From: Paramacrobiotus metropolitanus | Taxonomy: Eukaryota > Tardigrada > Eutardigrada > Parachela > Macrobiotidae | Assembly: GCF_019649055.1 (NCBI RefSeq) | Contig: NW_026570281.1 | Location: 620,001 to 684,000, forward strand | Direction: 5' to 3' | DNA: 64,000 nt | Part shown: in pieces, positions 1 to 13,027 of the stretch | How positions within the stretch are numbered: the stretch's first letter is position 1 | Layout of the letters: each line of letters opens with the position of its first letter | Translations under genes and position numbers: made by a program | The notes under the pieces: generated by a model | What the model saw: the letters and a program-made list of their open reading frames with translations, nothing else | Databases searched by the model: none | What the model was told of the DNA's origin: nothing

Positions 1-3000
1 GAAGTCGCCGGTTACTACAGAGTACTAGTATAAGTAACCGATCGATCAACTCGCCTTCATCGATGAATGGTGCTGTGTTGTGTTCTTGGTGTTTCTTATT
101 TTGCCCGAATGGGAGATATTTAAATGTACATGAGTTTGGTAGACAGGAATCAAAGTTAATCATCACTTCCTTCATCCATCTGCACTGCTTGCCTGCATGA
201 GGGGAGATATTTTCCCTAGCGCACGTTCCGGGAGGTGAAAGGATCGAGAATGGGAACGCAGAAATGAGAAAGGGAACAGAAGGGAAGCCAGGGAAGAAAA
301 CCCCCTTATGCAGTAACGTACAAATCCGTTGACGCACTGTATCGCTCTATGATTAATGCACGATCATACGCCGGTAATCTCCCGCACGGATCACTGTACA
401 GCTGGAGAAAAAATGGAAAATCGTTCCCACATTTGCACTGCATAATTTGAAGGCAACAAAATTCTACTAGTTATTCAGTATTCATGATGCACATTGCACT
501 GTATATAATATAACGGTACTATCTGTATGGCTAGCAGCCCAAAAATTCAAGAACTCCTTTCTCCACATGCACAGTGAGCACATTCTCATAATATTAATGA
601 GCGCATCCATGTTCGAGGTAAACCTGCGCACTGTACGTAAGGTAAATTTAATGCAATGATGAACTAGAATTAATGCGTAAATATTCAGCACCGATAAATG
701 ATAATTTCCATGCCATGCAGCGTTTTTGCGAAGATAGCTTCATCTGTAAAAAAAATCAAGCAAGTGCACCTTGCCATCTACATATAATTACGTGAATAGT
801 TAACTTAAAAAGCAGTTATGCATCACGCCATAGACAGAGAAATGATCATGACGAGAAATGTTTGGACTGTTATCGCCAACAGCTAGCAGCCAGATGTTAA
901 CTATTTTTTACAGGAATCATCTATTTGGTATTCCTTTTCACAAATTCAGCTTATATAGTAAATAGTTTTGCATTTGAATAATATGTTACTGATATATAGT
1001 GTTATTTGAAGAGTGTTCTTTGGAATGTGTTCTTCTTGACCGATATTACTAATTAATCTGATGGAAAGTAAGTTTTGACACAATGTCATAGTGGCAACCA
1101 TTAACTGTTTACGCAACCCACGCAAGTATAAATCAACAGTTACTGGACATAATTTGTTCATACAATAATATTATAAGTACTTTATATATAGTACGTGCAG
1201 AAGTGCCAAGAACTCAGGGATGAAAACTGAATCACAGAACACTTTTTATATTTACACGGATACGAATACATATAACTCTTATTACATTCAGATATTTGAT
1301 ATGTTATTGGGGCTGGAAGCCGGGCGTTTATAAGATATGGTAATCTGCCATATGGTGACAGACGACAGTGAACCTCTTCTAGTGGCTTCCGATGGATGCA
1401 GCGATGCCGGTTTTCACGTCTTCAAGGAGGAAACTATCTGATCTGGCAGAGAGAAATGTGGAGCAGAAGCTAAAAGAACTAAGTAAAAGAAATCTGACAT
1501 TTGCGTAATGTGCAATGTACGCGTGTATTTTGAATCTGGTTTTCTGCGATACTGTATACAGAATGCATATATATAGTTTTTAGTATGGGCGAACGCCTGC
1601 GCCTGCCCGGGGCTTCCTTCCTTCTCGATCTGTGCACGCTGCTGTCTGAATTCCCTTCCTAGCCTTCCTTCCCGGCCCTTCAATTCGCCATCTTCCCAAC
1701 TCATGCAGCCGGCGTCACAGCGCTCAATGAAACAGATCATGTGGCAGCGATCTATTTGATATATATTCACTTCGTACGCGCCTTCCGTTCCGTTCTTTCC
1801 AGCTCTCGCGCTATGAATTCAACTCGACAAGTATTTTTCAGCTAGCATCCACGCCACGCACACGTAGTCTACATCTTCTCTTCGATCCGTTTCAACACTT
1901 CTTATTTCACTACTTTCTCTGGCCAGAACATACTGCGATCGAACGTGCTGAAATCCACTTGCCACTCGCAGATGCACGCATGCACAACCGGTTCTCTGAT
2001 CCACAGTAAGCAACATTTTTTCCCGGTACCGTTCCTCTTTCAATCCCAACGTCGATGTAGTCTTCCGTGTTTTACCAGCCCGAGAAGCTTTCAACAACGA
2101 CCCATCGTCTTTTCGGTGAGTATACACGCCATTCTGTGGCATTTTCCCAAGATTCATAGCGTGTGAAACGAGTGTGCTCCGCTCATTTTGTCGTCCATTT
2201 TCTATGTCTTCGTTACACTATTTTTAACCAGAGTCGTTGTCCATTATATTAGTTATATCTTTCTTAAGGTAAATACAGCTACTTAACGTCAGATGCCTGT
2301 TTTGCATCCAGAAATACCCGGCTTTCCCGCTCTTGTGCTAATGTGGCGTGAAACAACGTCGGCACGTGCATAGAACCGATTCTACCGATACAAATACTAC
2401 GGAATAGCAGCACGCGCATGATTTACTTAACAGAGCCGGTCAACAGCAGTGTTGACAGCTATTTTTGTGCAGTAAACCAACGAATCAACAAGTTTCTCCC
2501 GCGCGCTATATTTCTACCATGCACTGTCATTCACATTCTAATTTTATCGTTAAGTGTCCAATTGCTGAGCGACTAATGATGCCGTGTGGCTATTTTTATG
2601 CACATAACAATAATTTCATGTCATTATCTAGAAATTGTCACCTTTCAACAGTTACATGACATAATTATTATGTCGACAAGTAAAACAGATCTGAACATGC
2701 GAATACTAATCAAGGCTGTTTCTCCTTGAATTCGGTTGTGAATTCTGTAAAGTGCAATATCAATGCCGTTTCTGCACAATGTAATGCGTGTAAAAATGGT
2801 TGTAAACTTGTAATCAGTTTCGCATATACGTAGACCACGACAGCTGCAAATCGATTATGCACTGCCGGTTGTTATCGTGTCGTGAGCAGTGGCGAAAATT
2901 GGAAGTTGGGTGGAAGTCGGCATACATCTGCAGTGGTATAAGTATATGATGATGAAAAACTAGTTCCAGAAGGAAGGGAAGAAGCGAGTTGTCTGTCTAT

Positions 3001-5458
3001 GCAGTGTTATTCAGTTCAGCGATGAATAGAAACGCCGTGTGCTGGAAATTATATACAGTATATGCACATTCGAATGAGAACAGAAGAGATCAGGTTCATA
3101 GCCGGCGCGGCATAGAAGAAATGCACTGTATATGCGTCACCCGAACACGGGCCACCCATTCTTCCGTTCCGGCTTCCCTATGATTACATGCAGGCATGTA
3201 CACATCGGGAGGAGCGCAATCCGATCCCGGCGATTCCATGCCAGGATGGCCTACTTAGTCCAAAGGAAGAACGTTCAACTGTGTCATGCATGAGAGTGTA
3301 CGTACGTTAATAATATAATACACTGCTGCAGAATCCTGTACTTCTATGCAATATTCCCGGCGTTCGATGTCAATTCGATTGACGTTCTGTGTATCGAAGC
3401 CCGTGGAAACGCCGATCGATCGGCTGCTGCTGCTTAGCTCACAAGTCAGTGCGCTTAAGCTTCCAGTTCCGATCCGGCTTCGTCATGTTCGACTTTAACA
3501 TTGTGCAGTGCTGTTTTCCAATCTAAGTACGTCTCTGTACCGAGAAGAGATTAGTTGCGGGATTCTTACTTGTACCTTTGGAGAAGTCAAGTGTCGAGTG
3601 CAATCGCCGTATAAACTACACGACACAGCAACACAACACACATCGGCAGTACACCAGTTCGATTCCTGTTCAGCCGCATTATGCCATTACAGAGCAAAAG
3701 TGCAGGGCTTTGGAAAAAGTAGTGTCTGTCTTTCGCTGCTACACGTAGTGCAAGGTAGTTAAACGAGTGACATAGGGAAGCAGAAAAAACGCCAGCCGTT
3801 CTCCATCACAGCGTATCTTATGCTGCAGTTTGGCATTGCTGGAAACCAGTTAATGGTGAAGCGGACGTTTTGAGTGGGAGTTCTTGACTTGATAGCACCG
3901 CACGTACAATCGACCAGCCGAATACCATTGCGGCTTCCCTAGTTGCTCTGTTGCTGTACCATCCACTGACCACTTTGCTGCATTTATTGTAAGTGATCAA
4001 CCAGTATTGTATTATTTCTCTATTGGTATCTAGCTGAATAACGTCGTAATAATAAGCCACTGGATCCTTGAAAACTGTGTTATTTTGTTTTTTCATTTTC
4101 GCTTAAAACATACTTGCTCAAGTTTTTAAGGGTGCAATCACCGCAATTATGAGATAAGGATTAATTATTTCTACGTTAATAACTTACGGCTGTGATTTAA
4201 AGATATGATTCGGGAACTCAAGACTAAAAATATATAAACAGCAGAAACATTTGCACAAAATTTGTTTTCGAATCATGGCCAATAAGGATCATTATTAATA
4301 ATGAAATAATTTGGCTTGATTATGTCGATTAGTAAACTGCATCGTTTAATTTTCCGTCGAACTGTGAAAAGGCTTCAGGAACTTGTCAGCTTTGCCAAGG
4401 AATTACCGCTCACCACTGGCGGCAGCTACTTTAACTTGTATCTCTTAAACGATGCCAAGTGCGTGCCATCGTGCATCGTCTCACAATATAATATTGAAAA
4501 ATTACTATGTTTTGAATATTTAAAAATCAGTAATTTTCGTCCTCGATTATTGAAGTCGATTAAACCAATCAGCTCGGTGTAGAATTTATTAGTGCTAGAA
4601 TGAACGGAAAACGTTTGGTAAAAAGAGCAAACGCCGTGTATATTGGAACTAAAGATGCAGACCGGCGAGTAAAGCGGGGCGTTGATTGTTTGGGGTGATT
4701 CTCGCTCTGCTGTGTAGTGGTCAGTGTTGGGCTCCTTCTAGTTACATCTTGGCGAAAGAGAAAGCGCGCAGGTTTCATAGTTACAATTGTACACTTCTAT
4801 ATGTTGATGCTGTTGGCGCTTGGAGGGCCACTAGCCACTGTATTGCTGCGCAGCATACGTAAGCGGAGAGAGGAGATTTGAGAAGATTCAAAGTAGGTTG
4901 ATCCGACATTGTTGAGATTAATAATTCGGTGTCGTTAGCTGTGAAGGTCGTTCACTGGCTGAACGCTAACTAATGCTGCCGCGGCTGCTGTACAATTTAC
5001 AGTGTACACCGTAGAGAGACCGGTTCAGGCAATGGAAAGTGAAAATTCTCCATTTGTTGAAGGAATTGGCGATCTAGTTTAAAAAGCGAGGCTTAGTACG
5101 CAGTCCAGTTTGCATTATGTTGATCATCATATGTATAATGTGTGCCGGTAGCCGAATCTGCGTCGACGAATGAGCGACGGAGACAAGCGGAGCGAGAGAG
5201 CGAGAGAAGACAATACAAACAAATATGTACCGTTCTTCGAATGTCCTTGGATTTCAGCAGGTAGATACACACACGTACACATTACACACACACGCATCAG
5301 GCCTGTACGATCGAGGCTGGGGTGTTCTTAGGTCTTTTTTGCTAGAATAATACTGGTTCACAAGAGCGTTTGAATGCCGATCGCGGCAAAACGTCCGCTA
5401 GAACAAACTTGCTTCAGTTGACTTGGCTTAGCTTGACCGGCTTTTGCATTTTCTCCAG
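1..5458. other. Gene-poor 5' region
   Basis: I see no convincing coding exon in this stretch. The open frames are short, overlap on both strands, often start at non-ATG codons and carry no motif I recognise. The DNA is AT-rich with scattered CA-rich runs (around 5270-5300) and a GA-rich run near 5190. It may hold distal promoter or 5' leader DNA of the CUX-like gene downstream, but nothing in the sequence proves this. Confidence 0.5.
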
Positions 5459-5459
5459 A

Positions 5460-5610
5460 CCATTGCGCGTTCCGCCTTCTATCTCATACGACTGCCCGCG
5501 CTGCACCGGAGGCAAGGATTTTGTGACAGTTCCCTTCGACGTCCAGGTTGCTGACGTCCCGGTCACCCCGCGCGGCTCAAGTGAGCCCGACAGAAACCTT
5601 TTCCCATACC
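5460..5610 (+). other. Exon-like GC-rich island
   Basis: A GC-rich segment in AT-rich DNA is preceded by a pyrimidine-rich acceptor-like sequence ending in CCAG (about 5450-5459) and followed by a good donor, CAG then GTAGGC (about 5610). One plus-strand frame is open across the whole segment. It would encode about 50 residues containing a CPRC motif and ending in FPYQ. No family is recognised. It could be an internal exon of an unrecognised gene, an alternative or leader exon of the CUX-like gene, or chance. A stop codon at 7861-7863, in frame with the CUX-like ATG, means it is not simply the N-terminus of that protein. Confidence 0.3.
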
Positions 5611-7305
5611 AGGTAGGCGTGGGAACCACTTCCCGCCATTCAGATTTATATGTATTTCTTTTACATAATATTCAGTTTTATTCAAGTTAATGCAGTAAAT
5701 GTATGGAAACGGTGCGTAAACAGAAGGCAGATGTGTTTTGTATACAAACATGAAATGCGCGCATATCTTTGAGCGCTTACATGTAAGATAAGCGTTCAAG
5801 GAAGACCTTGGGCGTTGAAGTATTCGCCATAGCGCAGTGTATTCCGGCAAGTGTTCTAGTTTAACCGCGAGAATATACGATGTACACTCGCACTCAGTAT
5901 TCTCTTTTGCAGGAGGAAGTGCAGCAAACAAGTTCAAGCGTTGTGTGCTTTAATTCCAGGCGGAAGTCGATAACCTGGTCTGCTTAGCGTTCGAATCATT
6001 CGATATACTGCAGCATATACGTGCACTACAGTGCTGCGTCGACGCTTTTCCACTTCTCAGCCAGTGTCTGCACACTGCAGGTAGGTTGCATTTGCGTTAA
6101 GCGTCTAATGCTGCCATAGCGCATAGATTGGAAAGAAGTGGTGCATATATGCATCTGGGTGAAAAAGTTCCAAATCAGGTCAACTACCGGGATAGCGACA
6201 GAACCGAATACGCAGAACACGCCGTAAACCGGTATTTTACACACGATCAATGTTATTTCGCCCAGGCTGACGTGAGATGTTAGCATGAACTAGCGCCAGC
6301 GTTTTTACGCTGCTTTTCAGTCATTTTACTGCTTCCTTTCTCGCTGAGCTATTTTTGGGGCTTATTCGCGCAGAAGAATTTTATGATCCTTTCCGAGTTT
6401 GCCTTCTCTTCTTACTGTATCGATAATCCGGAAAATATTCAAACGGTCATACCTAAGCGCGTAAGTGTTTAGGAAGAAATCTTATACACTTAACTGACAA
6501 CTCTCATTGACTACGCACTGTCATAACATTTTAGCATTAATAATAATTTTGTAGTTGTTTCATAATTTCTGGTTGATTTTTATATCCGAGTTTGAAATTT
6601 TTTCGTAACAGAATTCATGGACAACGTGGAAATTTTGTCAGCAAAAACTATACAGATGGCATCATGCTATGTATTTTGCGCACAAACTTTGCCGGTGCAG
6701 TTCTTTGAAATGCGAATTAATTTCTGGGCGAAATTGGAGAAAGCTACGGCTAGCCTTCTTTGTTTTGGGAAAGTAGGTTACGTGAGTTTATCCAGGTTTG
6801 TGAGTCAGTTATTGCCGGCAGGTGAAAGTGTTACTCAGCGTATAACGTGTCACCATGACGAATTCACGGAGCAAACGTTTTCATTTGACTCGAAGTCAGT
6901 TTCTGAATTATCGGTATAATGCGCCAGTGACTGAGTATAAAAAACACTAGTCCACACTGGGCGACGGAGAAAGCAAAAGGGGCCTTTGTCCAGTTAAGTA
7001 TGTCAAGGTTGGCGGTGGATCGAATGTGGATTGGGGTGAAATTAAGTAGCCGGTCGGAGCAGCGTAGAACAGAGCAGCGATTTGCACTAAGTATTGACAC
7101 TGGCCGCCGCTTTCAAGGACGCCCATTTCCCGCACTAAAGCCAAAGCCGGATTGCGTTCTATTCCATTTGCAAAACTCGTCCACCTTGGATTCTGCGTAA
7201 TGCTGCGCTCTTAGAGATCATTTCGCTGGCAAAAGTTTATTTTGTTACGCACATCTTTTTTGCGCGAATTATAATGGGCAAAATCTTTAGCAATGGTAAC
7301 AGTTT

Positions 7306-7345
7306 TTACAAAGTTTTGCATTTTACAAAGTTTTGCAAAACTTTG
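7306..7345. repeat. Short direct and inverted repeat
   Basis: The 17-base unit TTTTACAAAGTTTTGCA occurs twice in tandem with a short spacer-like edge. It is followed at once by the inverted sequence GCAAAACTTTG, so a small hairpin can form. No protein-coding signal overlaps it. Function unknown. Confidence 0.6.
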
Positions 7346-7409
7346 CGGTAAGAATTTTTCTTATTTTGTTTGGTGAGAAAAAAACACTGAAAAATATGAA
7401 TACATGGAG

Positions 7410-7454
7410 CGAGAAAATGAAAGAGAGAGAAAGCGAGAGAGAGAGAGAGAGCGA
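7410..7454. repeat. GA-rich microsatellite
   Basis: An imperfect (GA)n run with interspersed AAAG and GCGA units. It lies about 440 bases upstream of the CUX-like start codon. Such purine runs are common simple repeats, and GAGA-type runs can also bind GAGA-factor-like proteins, but binding here is only a possibility. Confidence 0.75.
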
Positions 7455-7890
7455 ATGCTAATATTTGAGAGGACAAAACGAGCGACAACGCCCGTTGTAT
7501 TGATCTGTATGCGGCGGCCTTGAGGATGTTGGCCATTGGCTAACATCAGCGCTGATGTAATCGGCTAATTGTGATGCTTGTATATGCGGCACAACACTTG
7601 ACTGCATGTGTATGCTGACTTTCTTGCAGTGCATTCCCAAAGCCATCTCCACCAAATTACACATACCTTCCCCGAGAATGCCAGCGTTTGGCTTTCGATT
7701 CAGGTCAGTACTGCCGCACAGCAGCCTTATATACACATTTTAAATTACCTTAATAAAATATCTGAAATATTGTGGATTTGTTTCGAGTTTCATTTTATGT
7801 TATCGCTTTCACTAACATGCTTAACTGTCGTCTCACCGGAAAAACTTACATAACAGGAAATAACCTTTGAGAGTGGATTGGTTTAAGTGG

Positions 7891-10800
7891 ATGAAAGGGA
7901 GCGGCGCGGGGGAAGCGGTGGCTGTGGCAGGAATGGAGCGGCGACTGTCAGCGGCCGACAGCGAAGAAAGCTCGGCGCTGCAGCTGCAGATGGGCATTCT
8001 GCGCCGCGAGCTGGACCGCGCCAACAGCGGCCACGCCGTCAGCGTCAACGGGCCGCATCCGCGACTGACCAATGGCGTGCAGGCCTTGGACGACGGCAAA
8101 CTGACCCTCCTCGCACAGGATCTCAACCGCGCTAATGAGGTACACTTGTTGAATATGGCTGAGTTTGATTCGGACAAACATTCTTCAGAAAGAAATAAAA
8201 AACAATAACTGCGGTAATTATGTATGCATATTGAAATCCTGATATATTAAAATTTTGATCGTGTGTAATTGTGATGTTGTTTTTGAGTCATCTAGAATTA
8301 CGTAATAATAAACCTAAAAGTTTTGCAAAGTTTTTTCAGTGTCGATGCGGTGCGGCAAACTTTACTTTATTACTGTATTTAAGTGTCTGTGAGTACAAAA
8401 AATGTATGTTACGTAATGCTAAATTTTCTACACCCAAAAATTCTTTAAAATTTAATCAAAATCGGTTGTGCGTCAAGTGCCCGCTGGGCGTGTCATGTCG
8501 CATGATTCATGCGACAATGAATGGCGTAATCGGTAATTCTAATGGTAGTCGTATGCTAATTGGTACTGCTTTATTTAGCGAGCAACCGCTGCAGAGTACA
8601 AGATCGCCGAATTGCAGCAGCAACTGACCTCGCTACAGCGCCAACTCAACAAAACGCAACAGGACGCTGCCGCCGGCGACGGAACCTCCCGAGCACAGGT
8701 GAGAACTTACTTGTCTCCCATAAGTATCAGCCCTAATGTTAAAAAAAGAATTCCAAGCCGAAGATGCGTAAAGCGTCTAGTCATACCCGGTTTGTGAGCG
8801 TCGTTCTTTTGCTCACGATTCCATCTCAAACAAGCCATGAACTTTGGGTAGTTTTTTGCTGGGTCGGCAGTTTTTTGGCCGGCTATGTTGGCAAGCGGAA
8901 GTCAGATGAGGCATTGAGGCTTTTTGGGTCAGACTTCTTGTTTCGCCATTCACCAGCATATTTGCTTAACTTGCCGGTTCAGCCGCACTTTCACTCGTTT
9001 CCGCTTCCCTTTACAAGTTTCATAGCAGCAGTTTCTCGCAGTACATACTAATTTTGATGCGTGCAGTTATTCTGTGCACTGCACAAAATAACTGGATTAA
9101 AAAGGTGAAATACCATTTATTCAGGTCATTCGATTTCGATTTCAGATGTTTCTTACTTAAAGTAATATTTGCACAAATGCTATAGTAATGTTATCAATGT
9201 TATGCTGTTCCTACAATTAAGTATACTACAGTTCTAAAAATATTCTAAATTATTCTAAATTACTGTAATTCTAAAAATATAAAATTATTTAGCTTAATTA
9301 TTATGAATACAAGTACGCGACGCAGAGTTGGCAAAGCGCTCGTACGTCGTACACATAAAATCAAAATAAAGGCTTAAGAAAAACCAAGATAGGCAGGTTA
9401 ATAATTAATATCCGTAACGCCAGATATTTCCTTGGGAAATTAGCCAATACGAAACACAGTTTGAAATTCCGAAAGCCTAGCTTATCATTAGCTTGCGATG
9501 CAGTTACTAGCAATTATTGTAGAATCTGAGAAGAAATAAGCGCATGAAACGCCTGTTTACAAATAAAAGCAAGTAAACAAACGTGCGTCTTTCTCGACAA
9601 TTAAATAATTGGTTTGACGAGAAGGAGCGCGGCCGCAGAGATTTGTTTGTTATTGTGTGTTGATTGTTGTGGATGTTTACAGGCGGACGGTATTGCGCGG
9701 CTCCGTGATGAGCTGGAGCGGCTGAAGAGTTCCTACCAGGCACAGGTGAGCGCGTTGTCGCCGCCGCTTCTTTTGTCTCCTTCTTAATTGTAAAGCCTGC
9801 TTTGTTGACCGGCAGTTCAATCGGCTGGAGGACCAGTTGTCGCGGCTAAGCTCCCAGAATGCACTGCTGCTCAGTAAACTCGATCAGCAGCGCGATTACG
9901 ACACCGTCAAACACCAGCTCAAGTAAGCACGGACGCACTGTGTATCAGCGGTTACCGTTGGTGACCTTTTCACTACATCTTCAGACCCCATCAATTTGGT
10001 CATTTTTATTTTGCAATTGAATATACAAGTGTTTGCGTGCAATTCGAAGCCAAATTTTGTTTGAATATTTTGCGATTACGAAATTGTTTAAGTGCGCATT
10101 GTAACTCGCTTAAATAATATATGAATATGACTTTATTGTAGCTTGCTGAAATCGGGACGGTATCAGGAAGACAACCTGTCCAATGGCCATTACGAATCTG
10201 TTATGTTGGCGCGCAATCGACGCATCCAGGAAGCGGAAAACACGGCAATCCGCGGACGCGAAATGGACTATGCCGGTAGGTTAACTCCTCTTTGCATTGC
10301 GTAGTTCAGGTTGTTAATAATGAGGGATATTTATACAGGCATTCGCCGGCGCATTACCACCAATGGCGGCACCAACGGCATGGGCGGCTACAGCCTCCCG
10401 AGTCCCCGAGGCCTCGACCCCGAGGAGCCGGAAGACCCTGATGAACTCTACTCTGATGACCTTTCCGACCTGGAATCCAACTTGACCCCGGAGATGCTGG
10501 CCAAGATTGCTGACGCCAAGAATGTCCTGCAGGGTCTCTCCAGCCGAGCGAACACCGCTTCCCCCTCGGGCGGGTCTCGCTTCATGAACACCATGCAGGT
10601 GGCCGACCAAGTCAACCGCGTCCTGGAGGAGGAGGGTATCACACGCTGCGCCCTGGCCAAATTTGTCCTCCATGGATCGTACAAGATGGTGTACGATGCC
10701 CTTCACGACCCACGACCTTGGGGCTTCCTCAACTCCGCCGGGCGCGACAAGTACCGGAAGCTGAAACTGTGGGCAGAAGACGCCCGTTGTATCAGTGCGG

Positions 10801-13027
10801 TGAAGCTGCTGCAGGTGTACTGTAAGGACCGCCGGCGCCGCGGCGACGGCAGTACGCCGCCATCCGGCTTCGAGGACGACTCCCCGACCGATCTGTCATT
10901 GCCCAAGCATTCTCCTATTCGCCGCAGGTCGCAGGCGGACCTGCTGAGTATGGGATACGAGAGTCCGGGCCGAATTATGATGCAGCCCGGGGCCATCTTC
11001 CATCCCGGAATGCGACGGCCATCCATGCTGGAGGCTTCCGAGTCACAGGCGCTGCCGGTCGCGCCCAAACGTACCTCCCCACAACATTCCGTGCCGCGGC
11101 GGACAGCTAGCGCGCTGGCGGTACCCCCTGCTCCTATTTCGTCCAGCTCAGGTAGGCTCCGGTCTCGGATTTAACCGCCACCGGCATTAATCATGTTTTC
11201 TCGATAGGTGTCTTCCGACCATCGCAGAGCTTCACGGCCTCGCCCGTCGCCTTGGGCATCTCCTTCCCCGACTATCGCAAGAATGTCCTCCATCAAATCA
11301 CCGACGACATGATCAACCAATACGACCCGCTGGACACCGACACCGTCACCCGGGCGGTGCGCAGTAAACTGAACAAATGCAACGTCAGTCAGCGCCTCTT
11401 TGGTGAGGTGGTCTTGGGCATGAGCCAGGGAGCAGTCAGCGACCTTCTCAAGCGGCCAAAACCCTGGAACAAGCTGACGCGCCCCACCAAGGAGCACTAC
11501 GTGCGCATGCAGCAGTTCCTGGAGGACGAGCAAAGCATCCCGGTGCTTCAGGCGATCCAGAACCGCGAGGATCCCGAGCGGGTGCTGCAGGTGCCGCCCG
11601 AGGAGGACGAGGAACGAGTGGATGTCCGGGACATGTGGAAGAAAGGTCAGAAAGAAGTTTACTGGTTTCTATGCGCACGATGGTCAATTTGCTGTGTCTT
11701 TCAGAAGATTCTCCGCAATCCTCTCCCAGTATGGTCAGTATTCCATCGGGCCCGGCCGCTGGTTTGGCACCGGTGCCGCCCGTCAACGAAACCATGGCTT
11801 CCGACAGTGAGCTTAGTGAACGGGAAGCCTTTCAGGCGGTGAAGGAGCACTTTGCGAAGTTCTATCAGATTCAGGATGTCTCCCGCAGCCCCATGCTGGA
11901 CACCGTCGTCGTGGCCAGTCGCATTAAGGAGGAATTGCGTGCCCGCAATCTCCAACAGAAGCTCATAGGCGAGCTAGTTTTGGATGTCGGCCAAGGTAGA
12001 ACATAGTCGATGTAACAACGGGGATAATTATATTAGCTCGGATATAATACTAATTACATGTGATGACCTTTCGCTACAATTGTCTATATTGACCGTACTG
12101 GTATTGCCCTAAATGACGAGGGTAGATGAGTAAAAAGTACTTCAGTACTTCAGATAAGTGACGTGAAGCTACATAACATTTTTGCACTTTAGGAACTGTT
12201 AGCGAATTGCTGAATAAGCCGAAACCGTACGGAATGCTGTCCATGAAGGGACGGGAAAACTACATGAAGTTGATGAAACTGCTGCAGACTGCTGAAGATT
12301 TCACACTACTGGAAGCGCTCCGCACACAAGGACAGCAAAAAGGTCAGGACAAGCTCCAATTAGCCTGTATGTACTCAGTTTGTCGGTCGTAAGTTGATAA
12401 AGTCTATGGCTGGATGATTCGTCCTTACTGCGTATCAATTATCACAAGTTAATAAGCAGCAACAGCAGTTAAAACCTCGCCAATGTGCGATTAAAATTTC
12501 ATAGCCGCAACAGAAAATCTGAAAACACACAAATCACATTTGTCCATTTAATTATAGCGACGACGAAACGCGGTCGCTCCTTCACGGACGATGAGCCCCG
12601 CGAGGAGAAGCGTTCGCGTGCCTCCCCCAATTTCAGCCCCAGCCACGACGCTGACGACGAGCTGGAGGTTGAACCGGGCGTCGACGAGGAGCCGGAAGGG
12701 GATGCGGGAGAACGAGCAGACGTGGACCGGGAAAACCAGCGCTACTACCGTGCAGCGACCGCTAAATACTCAGACGACGAGTCTACCGGCGACGGCCACG
12801 ACGACGGGCAGATGATCAACGGGGTCATCGTGCCCAAGTCGGCCATGCGGACGCCGCAGCGCAGCCACGACACAGTCATCGTGCAGCCGGCCCTGGGCGG
12901 GAAGATGTACGCCGGAGGCGGCAGCTACGAGGAGGCTCTGGAGCGCAAAGACAGCTGGGGTCTCAACGGCCGAGTGCAGCGCGACAACGACGGTGACGCC
13001 CAAGTGGACGACAAAGACTGGTCGTAG
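7891..13027 (+). CDS. cux: CUX/cut-like protein: coiled coil + three CUT domains, no homeodomain
   Basis: Ten exons: 7891-8139, 8579-8698, 9683-9745, 9816-9922, 10142-10275, 10339-11151, 11208-11645, 11705-11995, 12193-12342, 12558-13027. They join in frame to 944 codons plus stop. The stop at 7861-7863 is in frame upstream, which fixes ATG 7891. Residues about 15-220 are coiled coil and end in a segment resembling the CASP/CUX block (YDTVKHQL, then LARNRRIQEAEN). CUT1 lies at about 307-386, CUT2 at about 537-617 (GEVVLGMSQGAVSDLL, RPKPW) and CUT3 at about 705-787 (GELVLDVGQGTVSELL, KPKPY). CUX proteins are nuclear DNA-binding regulators and normally carry a homeodomain after CUT3. Here CUT3 runs into an acidic, Ser-rich tail ending in DDKDWS, with no WF-N-R helix anywhere. 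A PTDLSLPK motif (about residue 407) resembles a CtBP-binding site. The long N-terminal part of vertebrate CUX coiled coil is also absent. Family call is strong; the loss of the homeodomain is read directly from the exons. Confidence 0.88.

Larger units (their letters stand above)
5611..7856. other. Intergenic / possible leader intron
   Basis: No supported gene. A small segment at about 7629-7706 has acceptor-like (TTGCAG) and donor-like (CAG then GTCAGT) borders. It could be an untranslated leader exon for the CUX-like gene, because no frame through it joins the downstream coding frame without a stop. Confidence 0.3.

Noticed and set aside
1414-2166. Open frames of 70-118 codons on both strands
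   Set aside because: They overlap each other, lack clear splice context and motifs, and lie in AT-rich DNA; consistent with chance.
7857-7890. Extension of the CUX-like protein upstream of ATG 7891
   Set aside because: A TAA at 7861-7863 is in the same frame just after the likely acceptor, so coding must begin downstream.
12343-12557. Homeodomain hidden in the intron after CUT3
   Set aside because: All frames were scanned by eye; stops interrupt them and no helix-3 motif is present, and the intron is too short for a domain plus two introns.
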